Part shown: positions 1 through 10,700 of the stretch, one piece after another
How positions within the stretch are numbered: position 1 is the stretch's first letter
Layout: each line of letters opens with the position of its first letter
Assembly: GCF_905220415.1 (NCBI RefSeq)
Contig: NC_059537.1
Coordinates: 8,129,622 to 8,193,621 of the forward strand
DNA length: 64,000 bases
Direction of reading: 5' to 3'
DNA from: Colias croceus
Lineage: Eukaryota > Arthropoda > Insecta > Lepidoptera > Pieridae
The notes under the pieces: generated by a model
Seen by the model: the letters and a program-made list of their open reading frames with translations, nothing else
Databases searched by the model: none
Told to the model about the DNA's origin: nothing
Made by a program: the position numbers and the translations under genes

Positions 1-108
1 CGAGGAGCGTCAGCGCGCGCTACAGGCCGAACAGGCCGCGTGGGAACGTGAGACTGGGCTCTCGTTGGACGATCTGCGGCGTCGCTCGCTAGAGGCTAAT
101 AGCAAGGA
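1..108 (+). CDS. pnut: Septin (peanut/Septin-7-like) penultimate exon, copy A, partial at window edge
   Basis: The frame beginning at base 2 reads EERQRALQAEQAAWERETG, then LSLDDLRRRSLEANSK, and the exon ends two bases into a codon at a consensus donor (AAGGA|GTGAGT, GT at 109-110). This is a charged, heptad-like coiled-coil segment of the kind found at the C-terminus of septins, GTP-binding filament proteins of the cell cortex and cleavage furrow. Joined to the exon at 1026 it gives the split Glu codon and the tail MVDGKDKKDKKKKGLF; animal Septin-7/peanut proteins have a similar lysine-rich end. The GTPase domain lies to the left of the window. The same exon occurs again 223 bases downstream with three base differences, all synonymous. 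Septin family membership is likely; the peanut assignment rests only on the C-terminus. Confidence 0.6.
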
Positions 109-213
109 GTGAGTGATACATAACACTATAAATTATAATATATACTACAATGCAAGCAACACAGGACATAACACAATACACTCACAATACACAAGAACAT
201 TACATGACACAAG

Positions 214-331
214 CGCGCAAGCTCGAGGAGCGTCAGCGCGCGCTACAGGCCGAACAGGCCGCGTGGGAGCGCGAGACTGGGCTCTCGCTGGACGATCTGC
301 GGCGTCGCTCGCTAGAGGCTAATAGCAAGGA
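214..331 (+). CDS. pnut: Septin (peanut/Septin-7-like) penultimate exon, copy B
   Basis: This is a second copy of the coiled-coil exon and encodes the same residues as copy A. It starts after a possible acceptor (gacacaag|CG) with a poor pyrimidine tract and ends at AAGGA|GTGAGT (GT at 332-333). The exon would be 118 nt, phase 1 in and phase 2 out. Because 118 is not a multiple of three, splicing copy A to copy B would shift the frame and reach a stop at 320-322, near the end of copy B. Only one copy can therefore be used per functional mRNA. Differences from copy A are GAA/GAG, CGT/CGC and TTG/CTG. An assembly duplication cannot be excluded from the sequence alone, but degenerate further copies downstream argue for a real tandem array. 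Confidence 0.55.
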
Positions 332-428
332 GTGAGTGAGAACCCATACATCTTCATAACACCAAGCATACACACACGCACTCATATTACATAACATAGT
401 GCAAAATAGTACAGCACATCATAATAAG

Positions 429-607
429 TGCGAGCTCGAGCCTCGAGGTAGTTCATGAACACTTTACACTGTAATTGACATTACACTGTAATACAACCCA
501 GTACACTGCTCTGGACAAAAAGCAATTCGCACACACATTATATTACACAATGCGCGCTTGCTCGAGGAACGCCATAGCGCGCTGTAGAACAGCTGCTTGC
601 GTGGAAA
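429..607 (+). pseudogene. Degenerate remnants of the duplicated septin exon
   Basis: At 552-607 a third copy is recognisable (gcgcgcttgctcgagg, then gcgcgctgtag and gcgtggaaa), with small deletions and an in-frame TAG. The intronic bases just before it (acattatattacacaa) also match those before copy B. A shorter fragment (gctcgagcctcgagg) at 434-448 lies about 220 bases after the matching site of copy B, close to the 223-base spacing of copies A and B. These look like decayed units of one tandem array. Confidence 0.5.
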
Positions 608-608
608 C

Positions 609-628
609 CTAGTATAATAGGTCATTGG
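609..628 (+). repeat. 20-bp dispersed repeat, also at 44262-44281
   Basis: The 20-mer ctagtataataggtcattgg occurs here directly after the third septin exon remnant and again, identical, at 44262-44281. It is probably the end of a short non-autonomous element that I cannot name. Confidence 0.5.
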
Positions 629-720
629 TGGAAACAAGGCTTTACGTGATTTACAATCAGATGCCTCTCAAGTCTTGATAATATTGAAACTTACCAACAC
701 AACTACGACGACGATTTATT

Positions 721-910
721 GAAGTGAAACTTCTTTATCGAGGTTGGAAAATAATTTAGTGTAAAATTTCTTTCGTTACGCGTGACATTTTTCAGTTACG
801 CGCCATCTTTTTCTTATCCCTACCACAGATTCGACGTATTACTGACTACTGTAAAGTTGAATAAAGTAAATTATTTTTTGAAAAATAAAGTCATAAAGAA
901 GTTTCACTTC
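721..910. mobile_element. 190-bp element with perfect 18-bp terminal inverted repeats (MITE-like)
   Basis: The left end gaagtgaaacttctttat (721-738) is the exact reverse complement of the right end ataaagaagtttcacttc (893-910). The inside is AT-rich and non-coding. It lies in the last septin intron, about 115 bases before the terminal acceptor. A shorter relative with a similar terminus (aaagtgaaactttt) is at 14887-15028. The superfamily is not assigned. Confidence 0.65.
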
Positions 911-1025
911 TTACGTGTGTACACTAGTACACGCACACATTTTTAAATATTGTTTTTTGTTATTTTCCTTATCAGCACAATAATATCTTGACATTCTGTT
1001 CTAATTATTTATTTATCAATTTCAG

Positions 1026-1077
1026 GATGGTGGACGGCAAGGATAAAAAGGATAAGAAAAAGAAAGGTTTGTTCTAA
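1026..1077 (+). CDS. pnut: Septin (peanut/Septin-7-like) terminal exon
   Basis: The acceptor is tttatcaatttcag|G. The first base completes the Glu codon left by the upstream exon, and the frame then reads MVDGKDKKDKKKKGLF followed by TAA at 1075-1077. The polybasic run before an aromatic last residue resembles the end of Septin-7-type proteins. Phase 2 in matches the phase 2 donors of both upstream exon copies, which supports this assembly. Confidence 0.65.
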
Positions 1078-3131
1078 ACTCGCGATAAGTCGCGTCGGCT
1101 TCGCACCCACCGTACTCATACGTGACTAACCCCTGTTGGCGCCAACTATACGCCATGCTCGACCAACGTTGGTCCAACGTGGCCTATAATTGTTTACTGT
1201 ATATGTTATACTCTACATTTTATCTAGAACACATTTCTATCCAGATCTCGAACTGTAGACACTTTGACTAAACCCCTCGAACCAATGTGTGTTGTAACAG
1301 ACGACAGATGTCGCTTCATTTTTCCATAATCATCTCCAGATTGCTTCGGCCTTGTTGCTAGACACTATTGTACAGAGTTTAACTATATTATTGTTTTCAT
1401 TTTAAGGTAAATATTCGACATATCGTAATGTGTTGAAGAAATATACCTTGTAACTTTTAACATGAAATTGCTATGACGTATGGCATTTCGTGTCATTAAC
1501 TTTAAAAGTGCCATTTCAGGAAAATAACGGAGGATTCTTTTGGTTTCTTACTAATACTGTATGTATTATTTTTTTCTACTTTTTGTATGTATTGGTGTTA
1601 CAGTGATGTATTCCAAAGTAAAAAACCTTTCACTAACAAAAAATTGATCTCCGTTTTGTGATGTAAATATATATGTTGCATAACTTTTATACAAGGTGTG
1701 GGGACATAGATGTAATATTACTTTGTGAAATTAAAATCGGGATTAACGTTGTACTCATGTAAAAATGAACTAGCGATTATTTGCATTTTGCAAGTCGCGT
1801 AAATTATTTTCTTTTTATTTATATTCCATTCGTTTATAGTTATGTATTTATTTGTTTATATGACTTTCAGATTGGTCATTTAAGAATGTCACAAGCGGGA
1901 TAGCCCTATAATGACTGAATGTTTAACGGAGTGTGGCGCGATTAGTATTACGTTTCCTATGATAATGATCGAACAACGATTACTAAAGACTACAATAAAT
2001 TTATCGATGTAATGATCCATCGTCAGTTAATTAGTTATACTTAATACAGGATTGTTTGACTTTTTCGTTATACATTCTCCATGACAAAGCATTTATTTCG
2101 ATAAAGGCCTAATTTTGTATAATTTTATTTCTAATGTTTTATATCTACTGAAGGTAATATAAAGACCTCTTATGTCATCGGTATATATTTTTAAGCACAA
2201 CATTTTTGGCTTTTAATTCGACGAATACGTCCGCCAAGTTGCCAAAGTAGTGTATGATTAGGAAAACGTTAATTATACAGCATTTTACAACCCGAGGTTT
2301 TATAAAAATCGCTCAACATTGAAAATTACTGTTTTTAATTTCCCTTCGCGTAGTATTGAACGCTAGTGTCTTAAATTTTAAAAGTTCACGATTTAGTAGT
2401 GATTTGAACAATTTATAATAGGAACACAATTCTAAATTTTGATGTGAATTTAGATATTTTTTATATCTTTACTAAATTATGCATTAAGCTTAATCAAGAC
2501 AGCAATTTTCGTGGTGTGTGGAGTGGCACGGCGTTTGATTACACATCGGTATATTGTGCTTAGTGATATTCAAGTATGCTCATAGTTCAGTTGTGAAATA
2601 GCCTCTAGCTTTAGCTAGGATATAGAATTTCTTTATATTACGTAATACGTAAGGTGAATGTGTGAGAACCGCTGGCCACCGATTGGGTTGTCGGACCGAA
2701 TCCGAACTGCCTACAGTTATTCCTATTGAACAATACAGATATTCTATACTGTTGTGAATGATACGTATTTATGTTATTCCATATTAGCCTCTTAGACTAT
2801 AATCTATATTATTGACTTTTCCTGTAAATATTTCGTTTAGACTTTACACGACAAAGGTATATTCAAGTTGCTCTTAATCACGTTACTTTTGTGAAATTGC
2901 ATAATCTTTATTTAATCTATAGCATGGTTTAATGTTTGTATTTCAAACACCACAGTATTGACTTCCGCGTTGAAATTAGTATCGTAGATGTAAGTGTAAT
3001 GCTTAATTTTTATATTTTGTGTAGGGTCGCGACCCAATTTACCGAATAGATCATTTGCACAGTCATAACGAGGGATGTGATGTGAGTTGGAAAGCGATGA
3101 CGTTCAGACGATGTAATATATTGTACCTTTG
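1078..3131 (+). other. Probable 3' UTR of the septin gene
   Basis: This is AT-rich sequence without a credible ORF between the septin stop and clustered AATAAA hexamers at 3132-3147. An earlier AATAAA at 1994-1999 could give a shorter transcript. Two TGTAAATA octamers (1662-1669, 2823-2830) fit the Pumilio consensus TGTANATA, but such sites are expected at some rate in AT-rich DNA. Confidence 0.4.
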
Positions 3132-3147
3132 AATAAATATAAATAAA
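3132..3147 (+). terminator. Candidate polyadenylation signals of the septin gene
   Basis: Two AATAAA hexamers (3132-3137, 3142-3147) lie about 2.05 kb after the septin stop. The assignment is positional only. Confidence 0.35.
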
Positions 3148-6100
3148 TACGTAATATATAGGAACTATGTGTATTATTTGTTTTCCTTTTACGATAAGAA
3201 TTTGTTTGGTTGGCCATTATAATAATAGGATAATTGTCAAATTATCTATAAATGTAAATTTCCTGGTATATTTAATAAACATGGAATATTGAAGTGAATC
3301 AACCAGTTACATGGATACATTACAATGTGGACTTATTAATTAGGAAAGGGATAAATAAAAAATCAGTATTATGAATATTTTTTATTCAATAAGTAAATAC
3401 ATTTATGCACATGCCAACGCAGTATAAGTAATTTGACCAATTTGTGAACATTTAGACAATTTCTTTATGTAATTTATAGTCTAAATTCTTAAACGATTTT
3501 GGCAGTTACATAATAACATCCATATTTTTCAAACACATCGAAATATAAGTCATGAATCCACATACAACCTCAAATTTGATGACGTAAATAACGTGACTAC
3601 GTCTATTTTAGTTAAACTTTGGCAGCCCTATGGAAAATATACTTCTATTTATTCCATGAAAATGCAACATTAAATATATGATAACAATCACAACAGTTCC
3701 GACGATACAATACTATTAATCCACTCTTAGTAAAATATTAAGTATAACATATTTGACGACACTATACGTACGCGTAAACTACAAACGATTTAATTTAGTA
3801 TTTTTTTATAAATATAAATATTTACAATTTAACGGGGTTTTCCTCCTTCAGGGTTTCTTACATTTACACGTTTTTGTAATTTTGAAACAAATTCATAATT
3901 TGTAAGCGTGTATTGAGAGATACCTCGCGTCTCATTTGAAAGCATAAATATTAATTTTAGTTCTAACATCACTCCGCCTTCGAAAATCCGCATTACCTAC
4001 ATACCCGACAGTTTGGAAATTTAAAAGTTACAGTCATTTAAAATCAATTTATGTCCGAGAAAAAATTTATTCTACGTAACGGATTGCGTGTTTAATTTTA
4101 CGATACTATTGATTTAAAAAAATGAAAATTATTCAAGACTAAGTAAATTTATATTTTATAGAAGTATCTATCCACATCAATTATATTTCACCTGCATTTC
4201 TGATCATCATTAATCACTATCAAAATAGTATTATAATTAATATTAAATATATTATTGGTGTTCATTTAGTGTCCCACTAGTCTAAGTTAATATTGAAATA
4301 ATAAAGGACGTTGTACTAATTTACCTCAATTAACTTTTAATATCACAAATCTCTGTATCGCTAACTACGTTGTACTATCCTAGCTGATTATAATTTTATA
4401 AATGCAATGGAAGTCAAAACGTTTCAGGTATGATTTAATCACCGATATGAAATATTTATCTAGTGACGTAGTTCATGTTAAGATATAATTGTCAAAGTGA
4501 ATCAGCTTTTCGGCGATCGATGACTAAACCTGAATGTGATCACAAATTATAATATAATTTGTACTATGAGTTATTCCGGGGCATTATCGCATCTTGCTAT
4601 CTACTACGACATGAGGCACAATGGCTATTGTTATGTTTTATTCACCAACAACAAAATCACACACCTTATTTGATCTCCAGCTTGATCTCGCGCTCTCAGT
4701 AAAGTTAGCCTACAGCTGCACATACTATGGTGAAAAAATGACTCTAGCTTAATTTAAAATACATTGGTCATGAATATAGTTACAACGTTATAAGCAAGTT
4801 CCTAATGATCTGATGTGAATGTGCATTAGGTAATTAAAAAAGTCGGTTAAATGTAGGAAATATTTTACGTTTGTTACGTTTGCTTTTTTTAACTTAACGA
4901 GTCACAAAATATACAGGATCTTAAATTAAAGTAGTGATAATAGTTTTTTTTATTTTTGTACGAATAGATATAACTATTTGATACTTAAATATCTACTAAT
5001 ATAAGCTGAGCACTTAAAGGTCATTTAGAGCTTGCTTAGCCGAAATAACTATCGCTATGAAAACTCTTATAAAATTAGGTAATTTGTAATTAAGATCCGA
5101 AGGCGTACTAACACTAATATTGAGTCTATAACGTTACGTGGCCACGATTTCGATTCACAACTCTTATGATAAAGCTTAATAAAGCTCTTTACATTAATCG
5201 AATATTGTTCGTGAATAAATTAACATAAGGCGTTGTTAAAATTTACGAATTTACAATTGTAATGTCCCTATATTACTTAATTAGTTATCTTAGAGAGCAT
5301 AAAAACGTATTGCAATCAGAAATCGATGTAGATATTAGATTATAATATACTTATAATAGTATCTAAATAGAAAAATTGAAATCGAGATTAAACGTAGTGT
5401 GAAACGAGAAAAGTGTTATATAGACCACAGAAGACGAAGTCAGATCGAAGACCACATCGGATTAGAAGTATTTGAGCACAGAGCAACTATTAGAAAGCAG
5501 TTTGAGATTTATTGCTTTGCAGAAGCTGTGGCAAGGATGACAATATTTATCTATAATTTAAATATTGACATGCTTAACCTGATGGCTGAAATGCTAATTT
5601 ATGACTTTAGTAGTTCTAAGTAAATGTTTAACATTGCAGTGTTGCCATACGAGATATGTTAAATAATTAATTTTAATGACGATATTATAATATGTACGTT
5701 AATCCGCAATTTTTTTTCATTGTATTTAGTAAGTTTTGCTTACTTCTATTAGCATTTATTCAAAACATGTGGGTACAAAATAATAAAAAATTATTTCTCT
5801 ATTTTTGTAACGTTCATAGGCACATTTGAACATAACCTATTATTGCTTAAACACTAAATAACGGTATTTACTGATATAGCAATGTATAAACTAATAACTA
5901 TGTTGATATGTTTATTATTACCATACGTTGCATCTATGATAGATGGGCGACATGCCGAGCGATATGACAAATAGCATTTCGTAGCAACAATCAGCCACTT
6001 AGCATGCAACACATATATTGAACCTCGTGTGTGTGTGAGCCGTCGCCCGTCACGCGTCTCCCATCGTCCGGTCTATATAACACTCGCCCTTTCACTGGCG

Positions 6101-7386
6101 ACGAGGCGGTTTCCTCAACCACCAGAGTCAAGTTCCACCATCTTAATACTAAACGTCTTCCCGTCAGAAAGATGAAGTACGACACCCATTACCATTGTCA
6201 CGTATACACACATGCAACACACATCTATATTATTTGTTCCACAGTCATGCAATGTCTGATCGATGCCTGTTGACTCAAAACATTAACTAGCCACATATTT
6301 ACAGTAGTCGAAATATAATGTAAGAATTACGATGTAATATCGAATGCAAGGATAAATGTGGTGTGATGTAGTATGTGACCGACGTTGCATGTTAAGAATA
6401 TTATACAACGACAGATGCGAAATAAACAAAGAAAGCGTACGTGCATAGGTAAGAACATAAAAGTGCAGGAGGACCACTGAAGGTGCATATTAGATAAGTA
6501 TAGAACATCGATTAGAATAAACCATAATTCTAATACAATAGGATAGGAACTATCTACCTATAAGATTACAATATATAGATACATACATAGAGTTATAGGC
6601 TAAGAGAGGGGAACATAAAAAAATAGGCTTCTTCTTATAGGCGCTTAAATATGTAACATTGTGTAACAATATTCTAGTGTAACAAGTATTTGTAAGTTTA
6701 TTGTACGATTTCACTCTTTTTACTTAATGATCACAATATGTTCAATTTTATACTATAATCATGAAAATCTTCGCTTCGTGAGTGTAATAACGGTATAAGT
6801 TTTCAGCATGTCTTCTAAGCTACTAAAAGAATAACAGAGTAAGAATTCAGGCAGAAGAAGTAACATTCTTAATTACATTATAAATATTCTAGAGGTTCTA
6901 TGAATAGGTACTATTTTTATTAGGTACCTACGTTAGGTCCACAGCCAAATGCGTCGTGTCTGCACGATTGCGTATTGCGATCTACTCGATAAGAATCTTA
7001 TTATAATAAAGTTACTATGCCTGAAAGTTCTTGTGTGTCGCAAGTGGTGTTCTTAAAAATATTATTTTATATCGTACTGTCCATCTTAATACTAAAAATT
7101 TGCTGTAATCCGTAAAATAATGGCAAAACACGTTACGAGCATATTGCGCATTATTCAACACATTAACAACATTAATATTCGGTTAACGGTATAATATTCA
7201 ATAACCCAACGCGAAATAATCCAATTACAAACTAGCTTAATCCCGTTAGTTTGTACATGTTTGTAGGTTGAAGTTGTTGAATATAATACCTTGAACAAGG
7301 CTTGGTTAAAACTTGCATTAAAACATTGCATTAAATTTAAAGTGGATTACAATTTTTTTGTTTACCTACATAGGCGATAAAGGCAG
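3148..7386. other. Convergent intergenic stretch
   Basis: No supported gene lies between the 3' ends of the septin (+) and alpha-catulin (-). A slightly more GC-rich patch at about 6015-6180 (gtgtgtgtgagccgtcgccc onward) could be an old repeat. Short ORFs at 5399-5623 and around 6000-6480 have no recognisable domain. Confidence 0.4.
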
Positions 7387-7392
7387 TTTATT
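7387..7392 (-). terminator. Candidate polyadenylation signal of alpha-catulin
   Basis: AATAAA on the - strand, about 270 bases after the stop of the terminal exon. A second possible signal at 9204-9209 would serve a shorter transcript ending at the alternative stop at 9281. Confidence 0.4.
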
Positions 7393-7664
7393 CATTAGTT
7401 GATGAATATTTTGTCTGTAATATACATTGTATTAAATTTAAGTATATCACCTATCATAATATAATCACATTCTTTATCAGCCGTCGAGATTTGAAAGAGT
7501 TAGCGAATCATAAGAGTATCATATCTATCATACAAACGTCAACCATAGCCTTGTCCAACCGATATTCGGCGACGAGTTTTAAGACGTTTAAGTGCTTAAA
7601 ACAAGAGGAAGCTGACCCTGGTCCGGCGCGCGTCGCCTTTGCCGCGCCGGCCCATGCCGTACTG

Positions 7665-7796
7665 TCACATGGCCGTGTCGGACGAACTCCCCCCCGGCTT
7701 CGCGTCCGAGCCGCCCCCGCCCCCGGCCTCGTCGTCCCGCGCCGTCCTGCTGGCCCCCGCCCCGCCCGCTGACAGACCCGTGAAGTCCAATTTGTA
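7665..7796 (-). CDS. CTNNAL1: alpha-catulin exon 14 (terminal, GC-rich)
   Basis: The acceptor gattttcatgcag|TAC opens the frame YKLDFTGLSAGGAG, followed by a Gly/Ser-rich acidic stretch (RDDEAGGGGGSD) and SSSDTAM, with TGA at 7665-7667. It joins in phase 0 to ANK at the end of exon 13, giving CANKYKLDF; alpha-catenin has a similar TKY at this place. The exon is strikingly GC-rich compared with its surroundings. Plus-strand ORFs over the same bases are shadows. Confidence 0.68.
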   Translation of the reverse strand, partial: YKLDFTGLSAGGAGASRTARDDEAGGGGGSDAKPGGSSSDTAM

Positions 7797-10700
7797 CTGC
7801 ATGAAAATCGTACCATTAATTATAACCCATCGATTGCTACAGTAGAGTTTCCTCTATTTCGCATTTTATCTCAGTCATCAAGTTAAAAGATGCGAAGTAA
7901 AGGAAACCAGAATCATCATCACGTCTACACCACCGCTAACGCACCCACCGAGAGAAACGCCATGCATACGTACCCATTTTTATTTAACACTTATTACAAC
8001 AATAATAATTAGTATGATTTTAGCTTTGGATTAGTTTCAATATAAATATTGAACGACAGCAAAAATGTCGAATCGAAAACTAGCAATAAATCATTAAATA
8101 GAAATAGCGGTGGACTTAAAGTTTATAAGTGACTTTATAAACCTTAAGAACATTTATCTTTGATCACACATAGACTAATCTAAATAGTTATTATAAACTG
8201 TCATTGCAACATCACATAAACAACATTCATTAATTAGCTATGGGTAAACACCATCAAACAATTCTACACTAATTTTCAGTTAACCACGATGTAGATGTAA
8301 AGGCCTCTGATTGTATAAGTACTGTATTACAGTGAAAACAACGTTGTTAGTGAAGTACACAATAAAACTTTAACCACACGTATACCTACATTAACCATTC
8401 AATACACTATTTTCACTCTTAAATGTAGATGCTTTTCGTAAATTTGGCTTCCAATACATAGGAACTCTCTCGGGCATACAAAGGGAGTACTGAAATTGTG
8501 GAAACAGAATAAAACTTAATTTGGGAGTAAAAATGTAGCGTTAGTGGCTCTTTGGAGTTGTTTATCTTGGTCATGTAGAAGGTAAAATCAGAGAATTAAA
8601 GATACTAAATTTAGGTATAGGGTAAGATACCACAATAACATGCTTCGATGCTACCAACAAGGAAAGTAACTCAAGGTAACAAGGTAACAACGTACAAAGA
8701 TAAATAATTTGAAATCATAACTTTTTCATTGAAAGAATTACCGTAGTGGGTAATAAAGTGTATGGCCCAGATTGTCCTATAATCGATATTATATTTCAGT
8801 AATATGCGGATTCGTGAGAAGCACCCGTTAATTAAAATAGGTCAAACGAAAAATAAACATTACGATAAACTCTGACACCAAGAACAAATATACTAAGTAT
8901 CTCTATATCAATCTAAAATCTAAATACTAAGGAAGATTTATTCTCGTTATAATAAGTGTTAGAAAGCTGATTTTTATGCCATAATTTTAAAAGCATATTA
9001 TTTTAATAAAGTTTTCTTTATCTCGAAAATAAATCTTCATACTGTAAAAACACACTGTTCACCCCCTCAAGTCTAATAGACATCAACGAAAAAATCTTTA
9101 AAGTACTTAACAGGTGCAACACTCTGGTGCCTTTTAACCACTCCCATACTCTTCTCCCACGGCAAAGGTACCTAAGGAACATTACGTTCCAATGCACTAA
9201 ATATTTATTTTGTCTAAAAAATCTCTATAGGTTTTTAAAAATGTGCCATGTGTTGCATTTACAATCGAAAATCAAACAATTTATTTAGTGTGTAAATTAT
9301 GGATCACCTTATTTGCGCAGTCGAAACACGTTGTTACAACTTTGCTAATGACATTCATGAGGTGTTTGGTCTCTTGAATGACATTATCAACTTTGCTAAA
9401 GGTTGCTGCTCGCCCCACCGTGGGTTCCTTGACCGTAAATTGCAGTTGTTGCACATACGTCGGGACTTTGTCCAAGTGTTCTAATAGCTCCTTCTTGGCT
9501 GTACCTGCCGGCACCTTTTCAAAAATATCACTGTTAATTTTAATTTTTCTGTAAATATTTATAGTAGTTTGGAACTAATTGTGGTTTAAGAAAATAATTA
9601 TACCTGATATGAAAACTGCCGCACAATTTTATACAGTCTATTCGCTTCTTCTGCAAAATATTCTGCTTGCGTAAAAAGATCTTGGGTTGTATTAAGTCGA
9701 CCTTCACCTTTCGTAAATTGGTACATAGCAAAGGCCATGGAAGACATATTTTTTGCTCTGAAAAGATTTAGGTTATTATGTTAGGTATGAAAGAAATTAA
9801 TGGTAAGATTGTTGTACTGAATAGGTCGGTGTAAAATATACCTCTTTACAATGTCATTATTTTCATCAGCGCCTTGCCATTTCTCGGTTTCCGCATCCAT
9901 CTCGGAAGACATCATCTTCATTTCTAGTCCCGATTTAGCAATCTTGGCTTGTTCATCGGAATCCAAGCGAACCGCCTTTAAGGGTTTGCTAGTTGTACCA
10001 TGTTTCTGAAAGAATCGGGAGGCTCAAAAAGGGATGGAAAACTAGAAGTAATTTTAAAAAGGTTTATTTAATTTACCCCAGGTCTAGGTAAACTGCTGTA
10101 TTGTTGCTTATCGGGCCTCTCGTCAGTTAAGTCTAAGAGTTCCCTGGCAAGGCGGGCAGCGTCTGCAAGCAACCAGGCCCACATATCTACGAACACGTCG
10201 AGGTTCTCCCGCGCTGCGGCGGAGCCCGGGTGCGCCGCCAGTGTCCGCGCCGCCGTCACAACTTGAGGACCGTATATCCTCAAATTGATTTCAGCAAATT
10301 TTGCACTAACTTGAAGGGTCTCGGACATCGCTATATGCCTAAGCAATTTGCATACCTGTTGAAGTGCCAGTTTGCAACATAACATTTAAAAGTTTCATTA
10401 GACCTAATTATTGGTGATCGTGACATATTTGTTGTAACTTCACATAGGGTCTGGTAAAATTACTGAAAAGTGAAAAGAAGACCACATTTCACCAGCAATA
10501 TTTGTATTTATTTCTTATTGAATGGAAATACTCGTTTATAATCGAGATAAGGCAGTCTATAATATCATACAAAAGTAACTTAGAAACAAAACAAAACCTG
10601 CCTCGATAATATGATCTAATTGCTCATGAAGCTGGCTGGCTATATTGTGCAGTCTCTCTGATTCTCTCTCACCACAGGAACTAGCTGGAAAGTGGAAAAA

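Noticed and set aside
113..322. 69-codon + strand ORF over septin exon copy B
   Set aside because: It is the frame reached if copies A and B were spliced together. The composition is an out-of-frame shadow of the conserved coiled-coil frame.
7491..7845. + strand ORFs (93 and 68 codons) including a proline-rich frame (SDELPPGFASEPPPPP)
   Set aside because: First considered as an orphan + strand exon. The - strand frame with an acceptor at 7797 joins catulin exon 13 in phase and ends in a stop, which explains the GC-rich block better.
9204..9209. AATAAA as the main catulin polyadenylation signal
   Set aside because: Kept only as an alternative, because the terminal exon at 7665-7796 restores a better C-terminus and has its own downstream AATAAA.
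10596..10601. GT donor GAGGCAG|GTTTTG for exon 9
   Set aside because: It leaves phase 1, and exon 10 would then read into TAG within a few codons. The GC donor four bases earlier gives the family-like sequence.
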